This document shows, in pieces, positions 30,551 through 40,699 of a stretch of DNA of 64,000 bases (position 1 is its first letter; the number at the start of each line of letters is the position of its first letter). This DNA is from Tetramitus jugosus (taxonomy: Eukaryota; Heterolobosea; Eutetramitea; Acrasida; Vahlkampfiidae), in NCBI GenBank assembly GCA_937625935.1, contig OW569380.1, positions 1 through 64,000 of the forward strand. The letters are read 5' to 3'. The notes under the pieces were generated by a model. It worked only from the letters and a program-made list of their open reading frames with translations, made no database searches and was not told the DNA's origin. The translations under genes were made by a program, and so were the position numbers.

Positions 30551-32356
30551 TCATTTTTGACAGATTATACTGGCATCACAAAAGAAACCTTGCTTGCGCA
30601 TGTTCCATAACTTGCGCTGCGTGGACTTGCTTTCCACTGTAATGACCATAAAATTGTGATCCAAACTTGAGACAATGTCCAGACTGACAACTTTTGTCGA
30701 TGGAATCAACAATGGGTGTTGTTCCCTCACTTGACGTAAACTGGTGAGATAGTCGAGTTTTGATGGCTCGCGTACTGACTCAACATTGTGTCCCAGTCCC
30801 AATTGACCATTTCTGTTGTAGCCACAGGCCCATATTTCATTTTCGTCCGAGGCGAAGAAACTTCGATGGCCTGCACAGATAATCTTTGTAATCCGATTCG
30901 TATAAAACTGTGTGGACTCATTGTCTGGCACAATCTTGAACTGAAATATGGGTGAGGTGTCGACATGCACACCTGTTTGTCCAAATCCATTGGAACCACA
31001 TGCAAAAATCCTCTGATCTTTTGTCCTGATAATCATGTGTTGAAATCCACAGGCAACATCCCGTACGTTGCCTTCAAACTCTCTGATCAGTGTTGGTTGC
31101 ATAACCTTGTTAATATCAGATGAGAGTCCAATCTGTCCATCCACATTATCACCACACACCCAAATATTGCCCTTGTTTGACAATAGTACGTGAAAGCTCG
31201 CTCCGCACACGATTCGTTCAATTGTTTCTTTGGCTCGAATAATTTCATCCATCATAACAGGTACGAGCACATTGGAGAATTGATGATTGGGACCCAATCC
31301 CAATTGACCATACTCGTTGGATCCACAGGCAAATATTCTACCGTCCTGAGCTCTAAACATTGAAAAATATTCGCCACATGCAACATCTACAATTGCATTG
31401 TTCGAACCAACGACACGATTCTCACTCAGATCCAATTTTTCAATCGTGTCCAAGTTGTCAAATGTTCCTACGCCCAAATTTCCAGATTGGTTGTCTCCAA
31501 CGACATATACTTGATTGTCCAAGGTGAGTAGTACTACAAAGAATGATCCACAAGCAATTTTCTTTATACTATTGTTTAACAACACTTCACCATTCTTACC
31601 ATTACCACTACTGCTACTACTACCATTGCCATTACTACTACCGTTACTACTACTGCCATTACCATTACTACCCATACCATTACCATTATTATTACCACCG
31701 TTACTACTACTACCACTACAATAATGACTAAATAATTGACTCGTTTCTTGATCACCACAAAATTTCAAAGTTCCCAAATGAGTCTGAAAAAACGAACAAC
31801 TATCACCACAAAACACCTTACTAATCTGTTCATAATCATTGCCCAACAATTTTCTCATATTGTACACACTTGGCGTACAACAATAATCAATAATGGGTAT
31901 ACCATTGATCCTTTGATGAGGTTGTTGATTAGTATCAACACGACGATTACAAAAAACTTGATTGGGCAGCATAAATTTTCGAATACTCAATTGACCTAGT
32001 GAATCATCTCCGAATCCACATAACACGACTGTATAGTCACAATGATCTCTATCCCAACAATAATTCGTATTATCATTGTCATGAGGATGATGATCAAAAT
32101 AGTAGTAGGATTGTTGTTGATTAGTAGGTGATGATGTTGATGATGATGACTGAAGAGATGAGATTAATGATAGAGTAGTCGATTGATCGAGTCTGATTCT
32201 CTTTGACGCATGTTCAGCTGAACCATTGTCATTATTGTTATTGCCATTATTATTATTACCATTATTATTATTATTACTATTGTTATTGTTGTTGATTTCG
32301 ATAATCTCTTGCATGTTACTGCCGCTGCTGCTGCTGTTATTATATCGCCTCTTCAT
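30551..32356 (-). CDS. RCC1-repeat (chromosome condensation regulator-like) protein
   Basis: 601 residues from the ATG at 32356 (the frame stays open to 32446 without an ATG). The N-terminus is Asn-rich (about 30 Asn in blocks). RCC1-type blades follow: VVLCGFGDDSLGQL, VYVVGDNQSGNLGVG, IFACGSNEYGQLGLG, IWVCGDNVDGQIGL, IFACGSNGFGQTGV and IWACGYNRNGQLGLG. A second low-complexity Gly/Asn/Ser insert lies inside the propeller. The protein ends with RKQGFFCDASIICQK, which resembles the first strand of a BTB domain, and then stops. RCC1-like propellers act as GTPase exchange factors or ubiquitin-ligase adaptors; the BTB-like end favours the latter. Confidence 0.88.
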   Translation of the reverse strand: MKRRYNNSSSSGSNMQEIIEINNNNNSNNNNNGNNNNGNNNNDNGSAEHASKRIRLDQSTTLSLISSLQSSSSTSSPTNQQQSYYYFDHHPHDNDNTNYCWDRDHCDYTVVLCGFGDDSLGQLSIRKFMLPNQVFCNRRVDTNQQPHQRINGIPIIDYCCTPSVYNMRKLLGNDYEQISKVFCGDSCSFFQTHLGTLKFCGDQETSQLFSHYCSGSSSNGGNNNGNGMGSNGNGSSSNGSSNGNGSSSSSGNGKNGEVLLNNSIKKIACGSFFVVLLTLDNQVYVVGDNQSGNLGVGTFDNLDTIEKLDLSENRVVGSNNAIVDVACGEYFSMFRAQDGRIFACGSNEYGQLGLGPNHQFSNVLVPVMMDEIIRAKETIERIVCGASFHVLLSNKGNIWVCGDNVDGQIGLSSDINKVMQPTLIREFEGNVRDVACGFQHMIIRTKDQRIFACGSNGFGQTGVHVDTSPIFQFKIVPDNESTQFYTNRITKIICAGHRSFFASDENEIWACGYNRNGQLGLGHNVESVREPSKLDYLTSLRQVREQHPLLIPSTKVVSLDIVSSLDHNFMVITVESKSTQRKLWNMRKQGFFCDASIICQK

Positions 32357-32720
32357 GTTTTTTGCGCGTTTTTTTTCCGGATGTGGAGGTTTTGATGGAG
32401 TTCCGAACCAATATTTCAATATTGTGAATTGATGAGGTGTGATCAATGATCGTTTGTTTCTAGAGAGAGTGAGTTATTGAGAGAGGATAGAGTCTCTTTG
32501 GTGAGAGTTGATATTGGGTGAAGAGGGTTTTGTTATTGTTGGAGAGAGTGTGTTCTTGTTGTTGTCGCTCCAAGGCCTTGGAGTAAAAATCAACAGGAAG
32601 TTTGGGAATCCCAGAATTGGATTCCGCACGCAAATGGCAAAGATTTGAGATGGAAGATCAAATGCCAAATGAAATGAAAAGCCAGTTTGTTCTTTATTAC
32701 AATGATGAGAAGGCAGCAAC

Positions 32721-35712
32721 TTATAGGCGAGCTTCAGCAAACTTCTTTGCGGTTTCAACAGCAGCATCAAGCTGGCTCAAGTCAGATCCTTGACCGTTGG
32801 CAAAGTTTGGTCTTCCACCACCCTTACCGCCACAGATTTGTGACACTTCTTGAACCCATTGGGAAGCGTTCAACTTTGAGACAAGATCCTTTGGTGTGTT
32901 ACCCATGATGGCAGCCTTGCCAGACTCGATACCGATAAAGAGAGCAGGGACAGATGGACATTCAGCAGAAAAGACATCGTTGACCTTCATCAGGTACTTT
33001 CTGTCGGTGGTGCTTTCTGGAACAATCTCAACGACGTACTTTTCACCGCTTTCCTTGACTCTAGCAGCAATTTGCTTGGCAACTTCTGTGGCCTTGTTCA
33101 AAACAATCTTCTCCAATTCGGCAGTGATGGACTTGCTCTTTGAGTACAACTTCTTCAATTCTTCCTTGAATTCGTGTCTCTTGACAAGTGGCAGAGTGAT
33201 GGCATCAACTTCCAATGTCAAATCAGAAATAGCCTTGACAAATGTCAAATCAGCTGGCAAAGCATTTGCTTGGTCAATCTTGTTTTGGAATTCCTTTGCA
33301 GAATCCAAGACAGACTCAGCCTTGGCCTTGGTGTAGGCAACAATTCTACGAACACCTTGGGAGATGCTAGATTCACTGATTAGAACGAATTGTTGAGCTT
33401 CGCTGGTTCTGGACAAATGCGTTCCTCCGCAGAATTCGATACTGTATCCCTTCCAGTCTGGATTGTTGACATCCTTGACGACATCTTCGACAGCTTGACC
33501 AATACTGACCACTCTGACAAAGTCTGGATAATTTTCACCAAACATGGCTCTCAAACCAAAGATCTTCTCAGCAACTTCCTTTGATTCCAACTTGGTGAAC
33601 ACTTCGAGATCCTTTTCGATCAAATCATTGACAATTTGTTCAACCTTCTTCAATTGTTCCATGGTTGGTGCCTTATCGCTGGAGAAATCGAATCTGAGCT
33701 TATCTGGTTCGACAATGGAACCCTTTTGGTCGCACTTCTCTCCCAACACATCTCTCAAAGCAAAGTTGAGCATGTGAGTGGTGGTGTGGTTGGAAGCGAT
33801 TGGAGATCTTCTTGTGAAATCAACCTTCAATGCAACTTCGTCACCAACCTTGAATGAGGCATCCTTTCCAGTGAAGACACCAGTGTGCAACACATAACCA
33901 CCATAGCTCTTCACGCTTTGGACAATAAAGTTGTCATTGATGGTACCGATATCGAATACTTGACCACCACCTTCAGCATAATAGTTGGTTCTGTCCAAAA
34001 TGATACCAAAAGGCTTGTCCTCTGATCCATTAGCACCATCAACAAATCCGCTATCAGTATAGATGGCAACAACCTTTGCAGTTGATTCCTCCCACTTGTA
34101 CTTGTAGTCGTCTTGTGTGGCTTCAATGTTCATTTGTTCTCTCAATAGAGCAACTTGTTCACCACCGAGCTTCAAAGTGGCAATACCTTCCTTGGCAACA
34201 CCTTGGCTCAGAATGGCGTGATGAGCCAAATGTTCTTCGTATTGCTTCTTGTCAACAGTCAATCCCTTTTGTTCAGCCATCATCACAGTCAAATCAACTG
34301 GGAAACCATAAGTCTCGTACAGCTTGAATGCATCATAACCGCTAATGACCTTTGAGTTCTCTTGTTGTGCCTTGTCGACCAACTTTTCAAACAGCTTCTC
34401 TCCCTGCTTCAAAGTTCTCAAGAACTTCTTCTCTTCTTCGAGGATAATGTTCTTGACGTGCTCAGGGTCCTTCTTCAACTCTGGGAAATGATCACCCAAT
34501 TGTTGAACAACAATATCGACCAAGTTGCTAAAGAAACCAACCTTTTCGGTGATGCAACTGTTTGCGAAACGAACAGCACGTCTAATGATTCTTCTCAGAA
34601 CGTAGCCTCTGCCAGTGGATCCAGGGAAACCACCATCACTCAAAGCAATGACCAGAGTACGAATATGATCAGCAATCACTCTGTATGCAGTATCAACAGA
34701 GTCAGTGTCTTCCAAACCGAGCTTCTTAGTGTAACTGCGGCATCCAGACAATCTTTGAATCTCGTCAAAAATGGGTTGGAAAACATCAGTGTCATAATTC
34801 GATCTCACATTTTGCAAAATACTGGTCACTCTCTCGAATCCCATACCAGTATCAACGTGCTTTGCAGGCAATGGACGCAAAGATCCATCATCTTCTCTAT
34901 TGAATTGAATAAACACATTGTTCCAAATTTCAATCACATCTGGATCATCGGCATTGACCAGTGAAGCAGCATCACGACCACCGATACGATCATAGTGAAT
35001 CTCTGTACATGGACCACATGGACCAGTGTCACCCATCTCCCAGAAATTATCCTTCTTTCCAAAAGCCAAGATTCTATCATCAGGCAAATATTGCTTCCAA
35101 ATGTCTCTGGCTTCATCATCCGTTGGCACAGAGTCATCACCTGCGAAATAGGTGACATAGAGTCTGTTTGGATCTAGACCGTACACAACGGTCAACAATT
35201 CCCATGCCATACCAATGGCTTCCTTCTTAAAATAGTCACCAAAACTCCAGTTACCCAACATTTCAAAGAATGTGTGATGGTAGGTGTCTTTGCCCACATC
35301 GTCCAAATCATTGTGCTTACCACCAGCACGGATACACTTTTGTGAGTTGGCTGCTCTCTTGAGCTTTCCAAGAGCACTGTCTGGTGTTGCTTGACCAAGG
35401 AAAATGGGTTTGAATTGATTCATACTGTGTGTGTGTGTGTGTATTGTATTGAATGTGTGTATATTGTGTTGTTTGTTGTAGTAAATGTTGTGTGTAAGTC
35501 ACCATCATTTTTTTCAATCATAAATGATTGCACAACATGTTGAACAACAAGAGAATGGATTGAACATACCCAGCATTAGAGAAGAGGATGGTAGGATCAT
35601 CGTGAGGTACGACACTGGAACTTGGGACGTAGGTGTGATTGTGCTTGTTGATGAAAAAATCAATAAAAGCTTGTCTCACTTTATTACCGCTCCACTCATG
35701 AGTTGACGACAT
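32721..35712 (-). CDS. AARS: Alanyl-tRNA synthetase, one intron
   Basis: Exon 1 is 35712-35570 and exon 2 is 35424-32721, with a 145-bp intron (GTATGT...CACACACAG). Splicing joins FSNAG to [11 protein letters not shown], the conserved class II motif 1 region, giving 948 residues (human about 968). Visible: [44 protein letters not shown] (motif 3), the editing-site HTTTHMLN and [11 protein letters not shown], and the C-Ala glycine loop [10 protein letters not shown]. It charges tRNA-Ala. The frame continues upstream of the first ATG for about 63 codons with no acidic residue and many Arg, resembling a mitochondrial presequence but without an ATG (see findings). Confidence 0.97.
35425..35569 (-). 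other. Spliceosomal intron in AlaRS
   Basis: 145 bp; donor GTATGT, acceptor preceded by a (CA)n microsatellite that on the plus strand reads as GT repeats. Removing it creates the Gly codon GG|T and restores the conserved NAGMNQFKP sequence. Confidence 0.92.
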
Positions 35713-35901
35713 GTTATATGTATTTGCTAGTGTTGTTGTTGTTGTTTTTTTGTGGCTGTACCAAACGCGCTGTTGGAATTTTGTTTGTTGATGTTGGTGT
35801 TTGGCCAGAAGTGAAGATGCCAAGGGGCGACGCAGGAGTAGTTGTCGATGCACTTTCAAAAAAAATCTTGGGCGTTTGTTCAAGCAGTGGGTTGCATCCA
35901 A

Positions 35902-36247
35902 TTTTTTTTTGTTGTAAAGTTCAGCGCGAAAGGTCTCTTGAATTCCGCAATGTGAATGTTCATTTTCATGCGTTGATCAACATGATTCTGAACCGAATCT
36001 GCTTGTTTACGGTTCTGTCATGTACTTGCACGTATTGAAAGTGGTGATTAGGGAGATCTGGAATAATTCCTGTTCTATTCTCAAAGTTCGATAAGGAGGA
36101 ACAAGTGTCCGTAGATTGTATTCAGCTCGTCATCAATGACAAAACTCCGTCTCTTTTTCCTCTTCCAACCAATTTCTCTGATTCTTCCAACAACAACACA
36201 CGCAAAAAACCCCAACAGACAAAATCAGCACAAAACAACAAGTAATT
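35902..36247. promoter_or_regulatory. Divergent upstream region of AlaRS and the ELMO gene
   Basis: No gene. The segment up to about 35973 is still open in the AlaRS frame on the minus strand. The last ~70 bp before 36248 are AACAACAAC-type leader of the ELMO gene. Confidence 0.4.
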
Positions 36248-37882
36248 ATGAGAAGACTAGCACCCACCAACATTCTCGGTATAACAACCAAGTCAACACA
36301 CGATGACTATGGTGGTAACAGTAACAACAACAATAACAATAGCGACATTGACAGTCCTTATCAAAGCTATCAATCACCTTCTACTTCCACAACAACAACA
36401 ACAACAACAGCTTCACAAATGTTCAATGCTTCTGATTATCAATCATCTACCAAATCATCAACATCAACCACATCATCATCCACTTCTCTCAAATCCTATC
36501 AACGTGATTATTCTTCCTCCTATGTCTCATCATCATCACCCAATGGAAGGAGTCACATTGGTTCCATCAAATCCAATTATTATCAAGTCGCACGCAGTCA
36601 ACAATCGTCATCCACAACTTCTCCATGGTTATTCGAAGTCATTCAAGACATGCTCAAATACATTTATACATCAATTGTTCAAACAACGAATCAAACCATG
36701 TCATTCAGTAGTAGAAACAATAGTAGTAATGGTGGTGGTGGTGGTGGTGGTCGACAACAAGAATTTCCTCAAGCTCAAATCACATTGGACAAAACAACGA
36801 GAAAACATTTTGATCAATTCAAACAGTTTATCAGTGTAAAATATGACATGAAAAATGAAGAACATGAAAAAATGTTGATGGCGCTGTGGGACCTCTGCAT
36901 GAACCACCATCATGTTTTTCCCGCGAAAAAATCAAAGAAAAATTCTACGGCACAACAACAACCGACCAAAGTGGAACTGGAATCGAGGATATCACACCAA
37001 TGGAAACACCTTGGTTTCCAGGGAACGAACCCTGCCACTGATTTTAGAGGCAGTGGAATTCTTGGATTGGAAAATTTGATTTATTTCGGTACAAAATATC
37101 CATCCTTGTTCTATTCATTGTACAGTCGAACGAGAACCAATAGTGAAACATCGTATCCGTTTGTGATTGCAGGTCTCAATGTCACCATGATGCTTCACGA
37201 TATTTTGGGTATTGGTATGAATGCTCGCAAGTGCAATAATCTCATTGCCAGGAAAAAATTGATTGAATTGATTAGTGATTGTGCGAGAGTAGAGCAGGAG
37301 GAACAAGAAGGAAACAATAGTAGTCAAGGCAAGAAGCAAAAAAAGAAGAATCGATCGAGTAAGAAACGTTCGGATAGCTCCGAGGAGGACGATGGCAGCA
37401 ATGATAAAAACAAGAATGATTGGGGTTGGGATTCTGATGACGATTTTTCATCCAAGCGGAAAAAGAAGAGTGGTAAGACACGAGAGGCCAACTTGTTGGA
37501 TTTTGGTGAAGAGTCATACAATGCGTCCACAGCAACAACAACTACTTATTCTCTCGGTGTAGATGATGATGAAGATGACAACAATGATGAAAGAAGCAAG
37601 AATAGTGAAAAAAAGAAGCAAAAGAAGAAGCAAGCAACACCTTCAAACAAACAAGAGAATAAGCTAGAGTCGAGTGATGCAACACGAAAAGATCGATTCC
37701 AAGTGTTCCATGAGCTCTACGTCACTGCATTCATCATGCTAGACAAACAATGGCACCGCACAAACTCAAACAACTACTTCTGTTTCCCTGAAGTGTTGGA
37801 CAGCACCAGACAACAAATGGAAGATTTAATTGAGCTCAAGTTTGACTCATTGGAAGACATTATGCAGTACAATCAAAAGTAA
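36248..37882 (+). CDS. ELMO-domain protein with a charged insert inside the domain
   Basis: 544 residues. Residues 1-170 are Ser/Thr/Asn/Gly low complexity. The ELMO domain begins around residue 190 and its core is QWKHLGFQGTNPATDFRGSG then ILGLENLIYFGTKYP (residues 251-285). After about residue 345 comes ~135 residues of Lys/Glu/Asp/Ser-rich sequence (SSKKRSDSSEEDDGSNDK and similar), and then the ELMO fold resumes with FQVFHELYVTAFIMLDKQW and FCFPEVLDSTRQQM. ELMO/ELMOD proteins act with Rho-family exchange factors or as Arf-family GAPs; ELMOD proteins use an Arg in the W..LGFQG..P.TDFRG block, present here. The large insert is unusual. Confidence 0.88.
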   Translation: MRRLAPTNILGITTKSTHDDYGGNSNNNNNNSDIDSPYQSYQSPSTSTTTTTTTASQMFNASDYQSSTKSSTSTTSSSTSLKSYQRDYSSSYVSSSSPNGRSHIGSIKSNYYQVARSQQSSSTTSPWLFEVIQDMLKYIYTSIVQTTNQTMSFSSRNNSSNGGGGGGGRQQEFPQAQITLDKTTRKHFDQFKQFISVKYDMKNEEHEKMLMALWDLCMNHHHVFPAKKSKKNSTAQQQPTKVELESRISHQWKHLGFQGTNPATDFRGSGILGLENLIYFGTKYPSLFYSLYSRTRTNSETSYPFVIAGLNVTMMLHDILGIGMNARKCNNLIARKKLIELISDCARVEQEEQEGNNSSQGKKQKKKNRSSKKRSDSSEEDDGSNDKNKNDWGWDSDDDFSSKRKKKSGKTREANLLDFGEESYNASTATTTTYSLGVDDDEDDNNDERSKNSEKKKQKKKQATPSNKQENKLESSDATRKDRFQVFHELYVTAFIMLDKQWHRTNSNNYFCFPEVLDSTRQQMEDLIELKFDSLEDIMQYNQK

Positions 37883-38078
37883 TAAAACGATCCATATGAT
37901 CTGTTTCCTGTAGAACAAACGACCTGAGCCCGTTCAGTTCTATTTATGTTGTGCGTTCGAATTCGATTCACAAAAAGAAACCTCCAGCCGAAAAACACAC
38001 GTGTGCTTCGTCTCTCATCGCTGCAAGAAAAAACCAACAAGAACAGACAAACAGAACAACTAGACAATAATATTAACA

Positions 38079-38345
38079 ATGATACCAGGTGGATTAACCA
38101 AAGTAGACACTAACGACAGTGAAGTTCAAGAAGCTGCTGCCTTCACACTATCTCAGATCAGAAGAGAGACCAATAAGGACTTGGAGCTCATTAGAGTTGT
38201 TCGTGCCTGGGTTCAAGTCGTCGCAGGTCTCAAGTACGTTCTCGAATTGAAGATGAGCAATGGTATGATTAAGGCTGAAGTGTTCAGGCCATTGAGTGCT
38301 GCAAATGGAAAGTATGAGTTGATGACATGGCATCCACTCAAGTAA
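38079..38345 (+). CDS. Cystatin (intracellular cysteine-protease inhibitor)
   Basis: 88 residues, no signal peptide, the size of type 1 cystatins (stefins). The N-terminal Gly-Gly (IPGGLT) and the first hairpin loop QVVAG (in WVQVVAGLKYVLEL) are the two papain-binding elements; the second loop is near MTWHPLK. It should inhibit cathepsin-like proteases in the cytosol. Short gene with AACAAC leader. Confidence 0.9.
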   Translation: MIPGGLTKVDTNDSEVQEAAAFTLSQIRRETNKDLELIRVVRAWVQVVAGLKYVLELKMSNGMIKAEVFRPLSAANGKYELMTWHPLK

Positions 38346-38611
38346 ATCAATTTGTACCATAAAAAAATAAGCATAATAGATCTGTTATGTCCTACACCAC
38401 ACAAAACATTCACTTTTTTACATTCTCACACCATGGACAGACAACATGACATCACTGAGAGACTGATGTTGTGTGAACCAAACCATTCACAACACAACCA
38501 CTGTTTGCTCAGCCGACGTGTGAATCCAATCTAATATTCTCCGCTCAATCACAAAAATAACCCAAAAACAAACAAGATCGCCCTATTCTTTTCAACAACA
38601 ACAACAATAAA

Positions 38612-39334
38612 ATGGCATCCACAAAGAGAAAACTTTTGCTCATCTCCAACTCTACTCAACATGGTGGAACATACCTCTCTCACTGTGCCAACCATGTTAA
38701 GCAATTTTTCACCGGTTGTCAAAACATTCTTTTTGTTCCATATGCACTTCACGATTGGGACACATATGCCCGCACGGCTCAAACAGCGTTCGAGTCATTT
38801 GGTCTCTCCATCTCGTCCATCCATACCCAATCGGACAAAAAGGAGGCGGTGAGAAAAGCCGACGGTATTTTTATCTCTGGCGGAAATACTTTCCGACTGT
38901 TGAAAACACTTTACGATGAGCAATTGGTGGAGCTCATTCGTGAGAGAGTGTTGCAAGATGGTTTGCCATACATGGGAACAAGCGCAGGATCCAATGTTGC
39001 GTGCCTAACGATCAAAACAACCAATGATATGCCAATTGTGTTTCCTCGTTCGTTTGATGCACTTCAGTTGGTTCCTTTCCAGATCAATGCTCACTTTATT
39101 GATTCTGAGAAGCATTTGAGTGGTCACATGGGTGAGACCAGAGAGACCAGATTGAGAGAGTTCCATGAGGAGAATGATACGACTGTGATTGGATTGAGAG
39201 AAGGCGCCATGTTGTCCGTCAATGGAAATGAAATGAAACTGTTGGGAATCAATGGTGGAAAATTGTTTGTCAAGAATCAAGCACCTGTTGATATTGCTGT
39301 TGATGAAGATTTGTCATCGCAGCTCGTTCAGTAA
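38612..39334 (+). CDS. pepE-like: Peptidase E (alpha-aspartyl dipeptidase, family S51)
   Basis: 240 residues, near the size of bacterial PepE (about 229). Catalytic Ser124 lies in MGTSAGSNVA, the G.SAG nucleophile elbow; His161 in QINAHFID is in the expected place, and ISGGNTFRLLKTL is a family signature. No signal peptide, so cytosolic. It hydrolyses dipeptides with N-terminal Asp. A mainly bacterial family with scattered eukaryotic members. Leader of CAACAACAAC before the ATG. Confidence 0.93.
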   Translation: MASTKRKLLLISNSTQHGGTYLSHCANHVKQFFTGCQNILFVPYALHDWDTYARTAQTAFESFGLSISSIHTQSDKKEAVRKADGIFISGGNTFRLLKTLYDEQLVELIRERVLQDGLPYMGTSAGSNVACLTIKTTNDMPIVFPRSFDALQLVPFQINAHFIDSEKHLSGHMGETRETRLREFHEENDTTVIGLREGAMLSVNGNEMKLLGINGGKLFVKNQAPVDIAVDEDLSSQLVQ

Positions 39335-39915
39335 AAATTCATTCTGGACTAGAGTATAACAAAGTGACAATCCATCTTTGCACCGATTTAAATAAATCGA
39401 ATCTTCTCCAAATTACTCCAATATTCTTCTGCCCTCTCCTTCAACTTTGCTGTTTTTCAGAATAGTGATATCGTTGATAGTCAAGGGATTCAGGACCAGA
39501 GTATTCAGCTCTTCTAAAAATGCAGAGCAACTACTTGAGGACGAGGAACTTTTAGAGAGCAAATTGCTCTTCAGAAGAAACAAATGATGGAGAGAGGGTT
39601 GAAGCCCAAGAGAAAGCGCAGATTCAATCCACCTCCACCAATAGGAAAGCAGAAGACCTATCTCATGACGAAAGATAGTTCCATCACAGACTTCTTGTGA
39701 CCAAGATCTCAGTAAAGAAAATGGATAGAGTTCATGGTGACAGTCTGAAAGATGGATCCAGGCATGATTCACATTGCCACATTATATCATCGATCGTTGG
39801 TTTGCTGGATAATGAAGGCCTCCTTTTATAATGAAATATCAGTTAGTCAGAATAATGGACAGGTCTATTACCTCTTGTATGAGGAGATTCGAGCTCAAAG
39901 AGGAAGTAAAAAGCC
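39335..39915. other. Stretch without a convincing gene
   Basis: A 119-codon minus frame (39413-39772) begins at GTG, not ATG, and contains LSDCHHELYPFSLL and a Ser run; it may be part of a decayed gene. Nothing else is recognisable. Confidence 0.35.
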
Positions 39916-40345
39916 TTAATCACAAGCCTCATCGGTACCTCTATTGTAGAACACCTGGCGAGAAATATTTGAGGGATCAGTGATTGACAATGGCGTTTCC
40001 TCATTCTCAACAATTTCTTCGAAAAATCTCTGAATTATTCCCTTGACACCAATGGCATACGTCTCAATTGTGAGCAATCCCTGTTGAAGTTCGGAGAGCG
40101 TTTTAGTAGTGAAAAGGTGAGTTTCATCCACAGCTCGATTCAAATTTCCTCTTCCTAATTCTTGAAGGGCTCTTCGAGCTGTTTGTTTCCTTCTTGCAAG
40201 CGATCTCTTGACTTGATGTAGTAATTTTTTCCATTCCCTTTTGAAAAACCGTCGAATACATTATCCAAATCAAGATCCTCATTAGCTTCAAAATCAATGA
40301 TCATCATCGTGCCAGAAACAAATCCAAAATTTGTTACATTAATAA
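39916..40345 (-). pseudogene. Broken copy of the RRKQTARRALQ repeat-gene family
   Basis: Homologous to 43294-43739, 44649-45094 and 52333-52719. Reading leftward: NFGFVSGTMMIIDFEANEDL, FSKGNGKNYYI, then a frame change, then RSLARRKQTARRALQELG, NLNRAVDETHLFTTKTL and a longer C-terminal part ending ITDPSN. The block DPIIKY, present in relatives between the two halves, is lost here together with the frame, so this is a deletion-broken member. Function of the family is unknown. Confidence 0.6.
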
Positions 40346-40699
40346 ATTCTCACCGAAGTTTTGTAGCACACACAAAAAAAAACAATGTAACCAACAGCTG
40401 AACTGCAACACGACCAAAAAATCTTCCAGAGGAGGAAAGGCTGGTAGATGGTGTGTCCGTGCTCCCAGCGATACTATGGTAGAAAACTACAAGAATGTAG
40501 TTTCAAGTAACGGAAGACTAACACTGCGTCAACAAGAAAATTTCAGGATTGTTGACAACGATGTGCAGTTTCGAGTGATCAAGAAAGATTTGTCATTCAT
40601 ATTACGCCAGGACTCTAGAAGAAAAGGAAAAGGCAAAGCAGGCTAATGGAAAGGAATTCGAAAAGTACTGTGAAGTACAACACTCTTCAACTCCATTGT

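Noticed and set aside
31515-31760. Pro/Leu- or Tyr/His-rich plus-strand frames opposite the RCC1 gene
   Set aside because: They are shadows of the Asn/Gly/Ser low-complexity codons on the coding strand.
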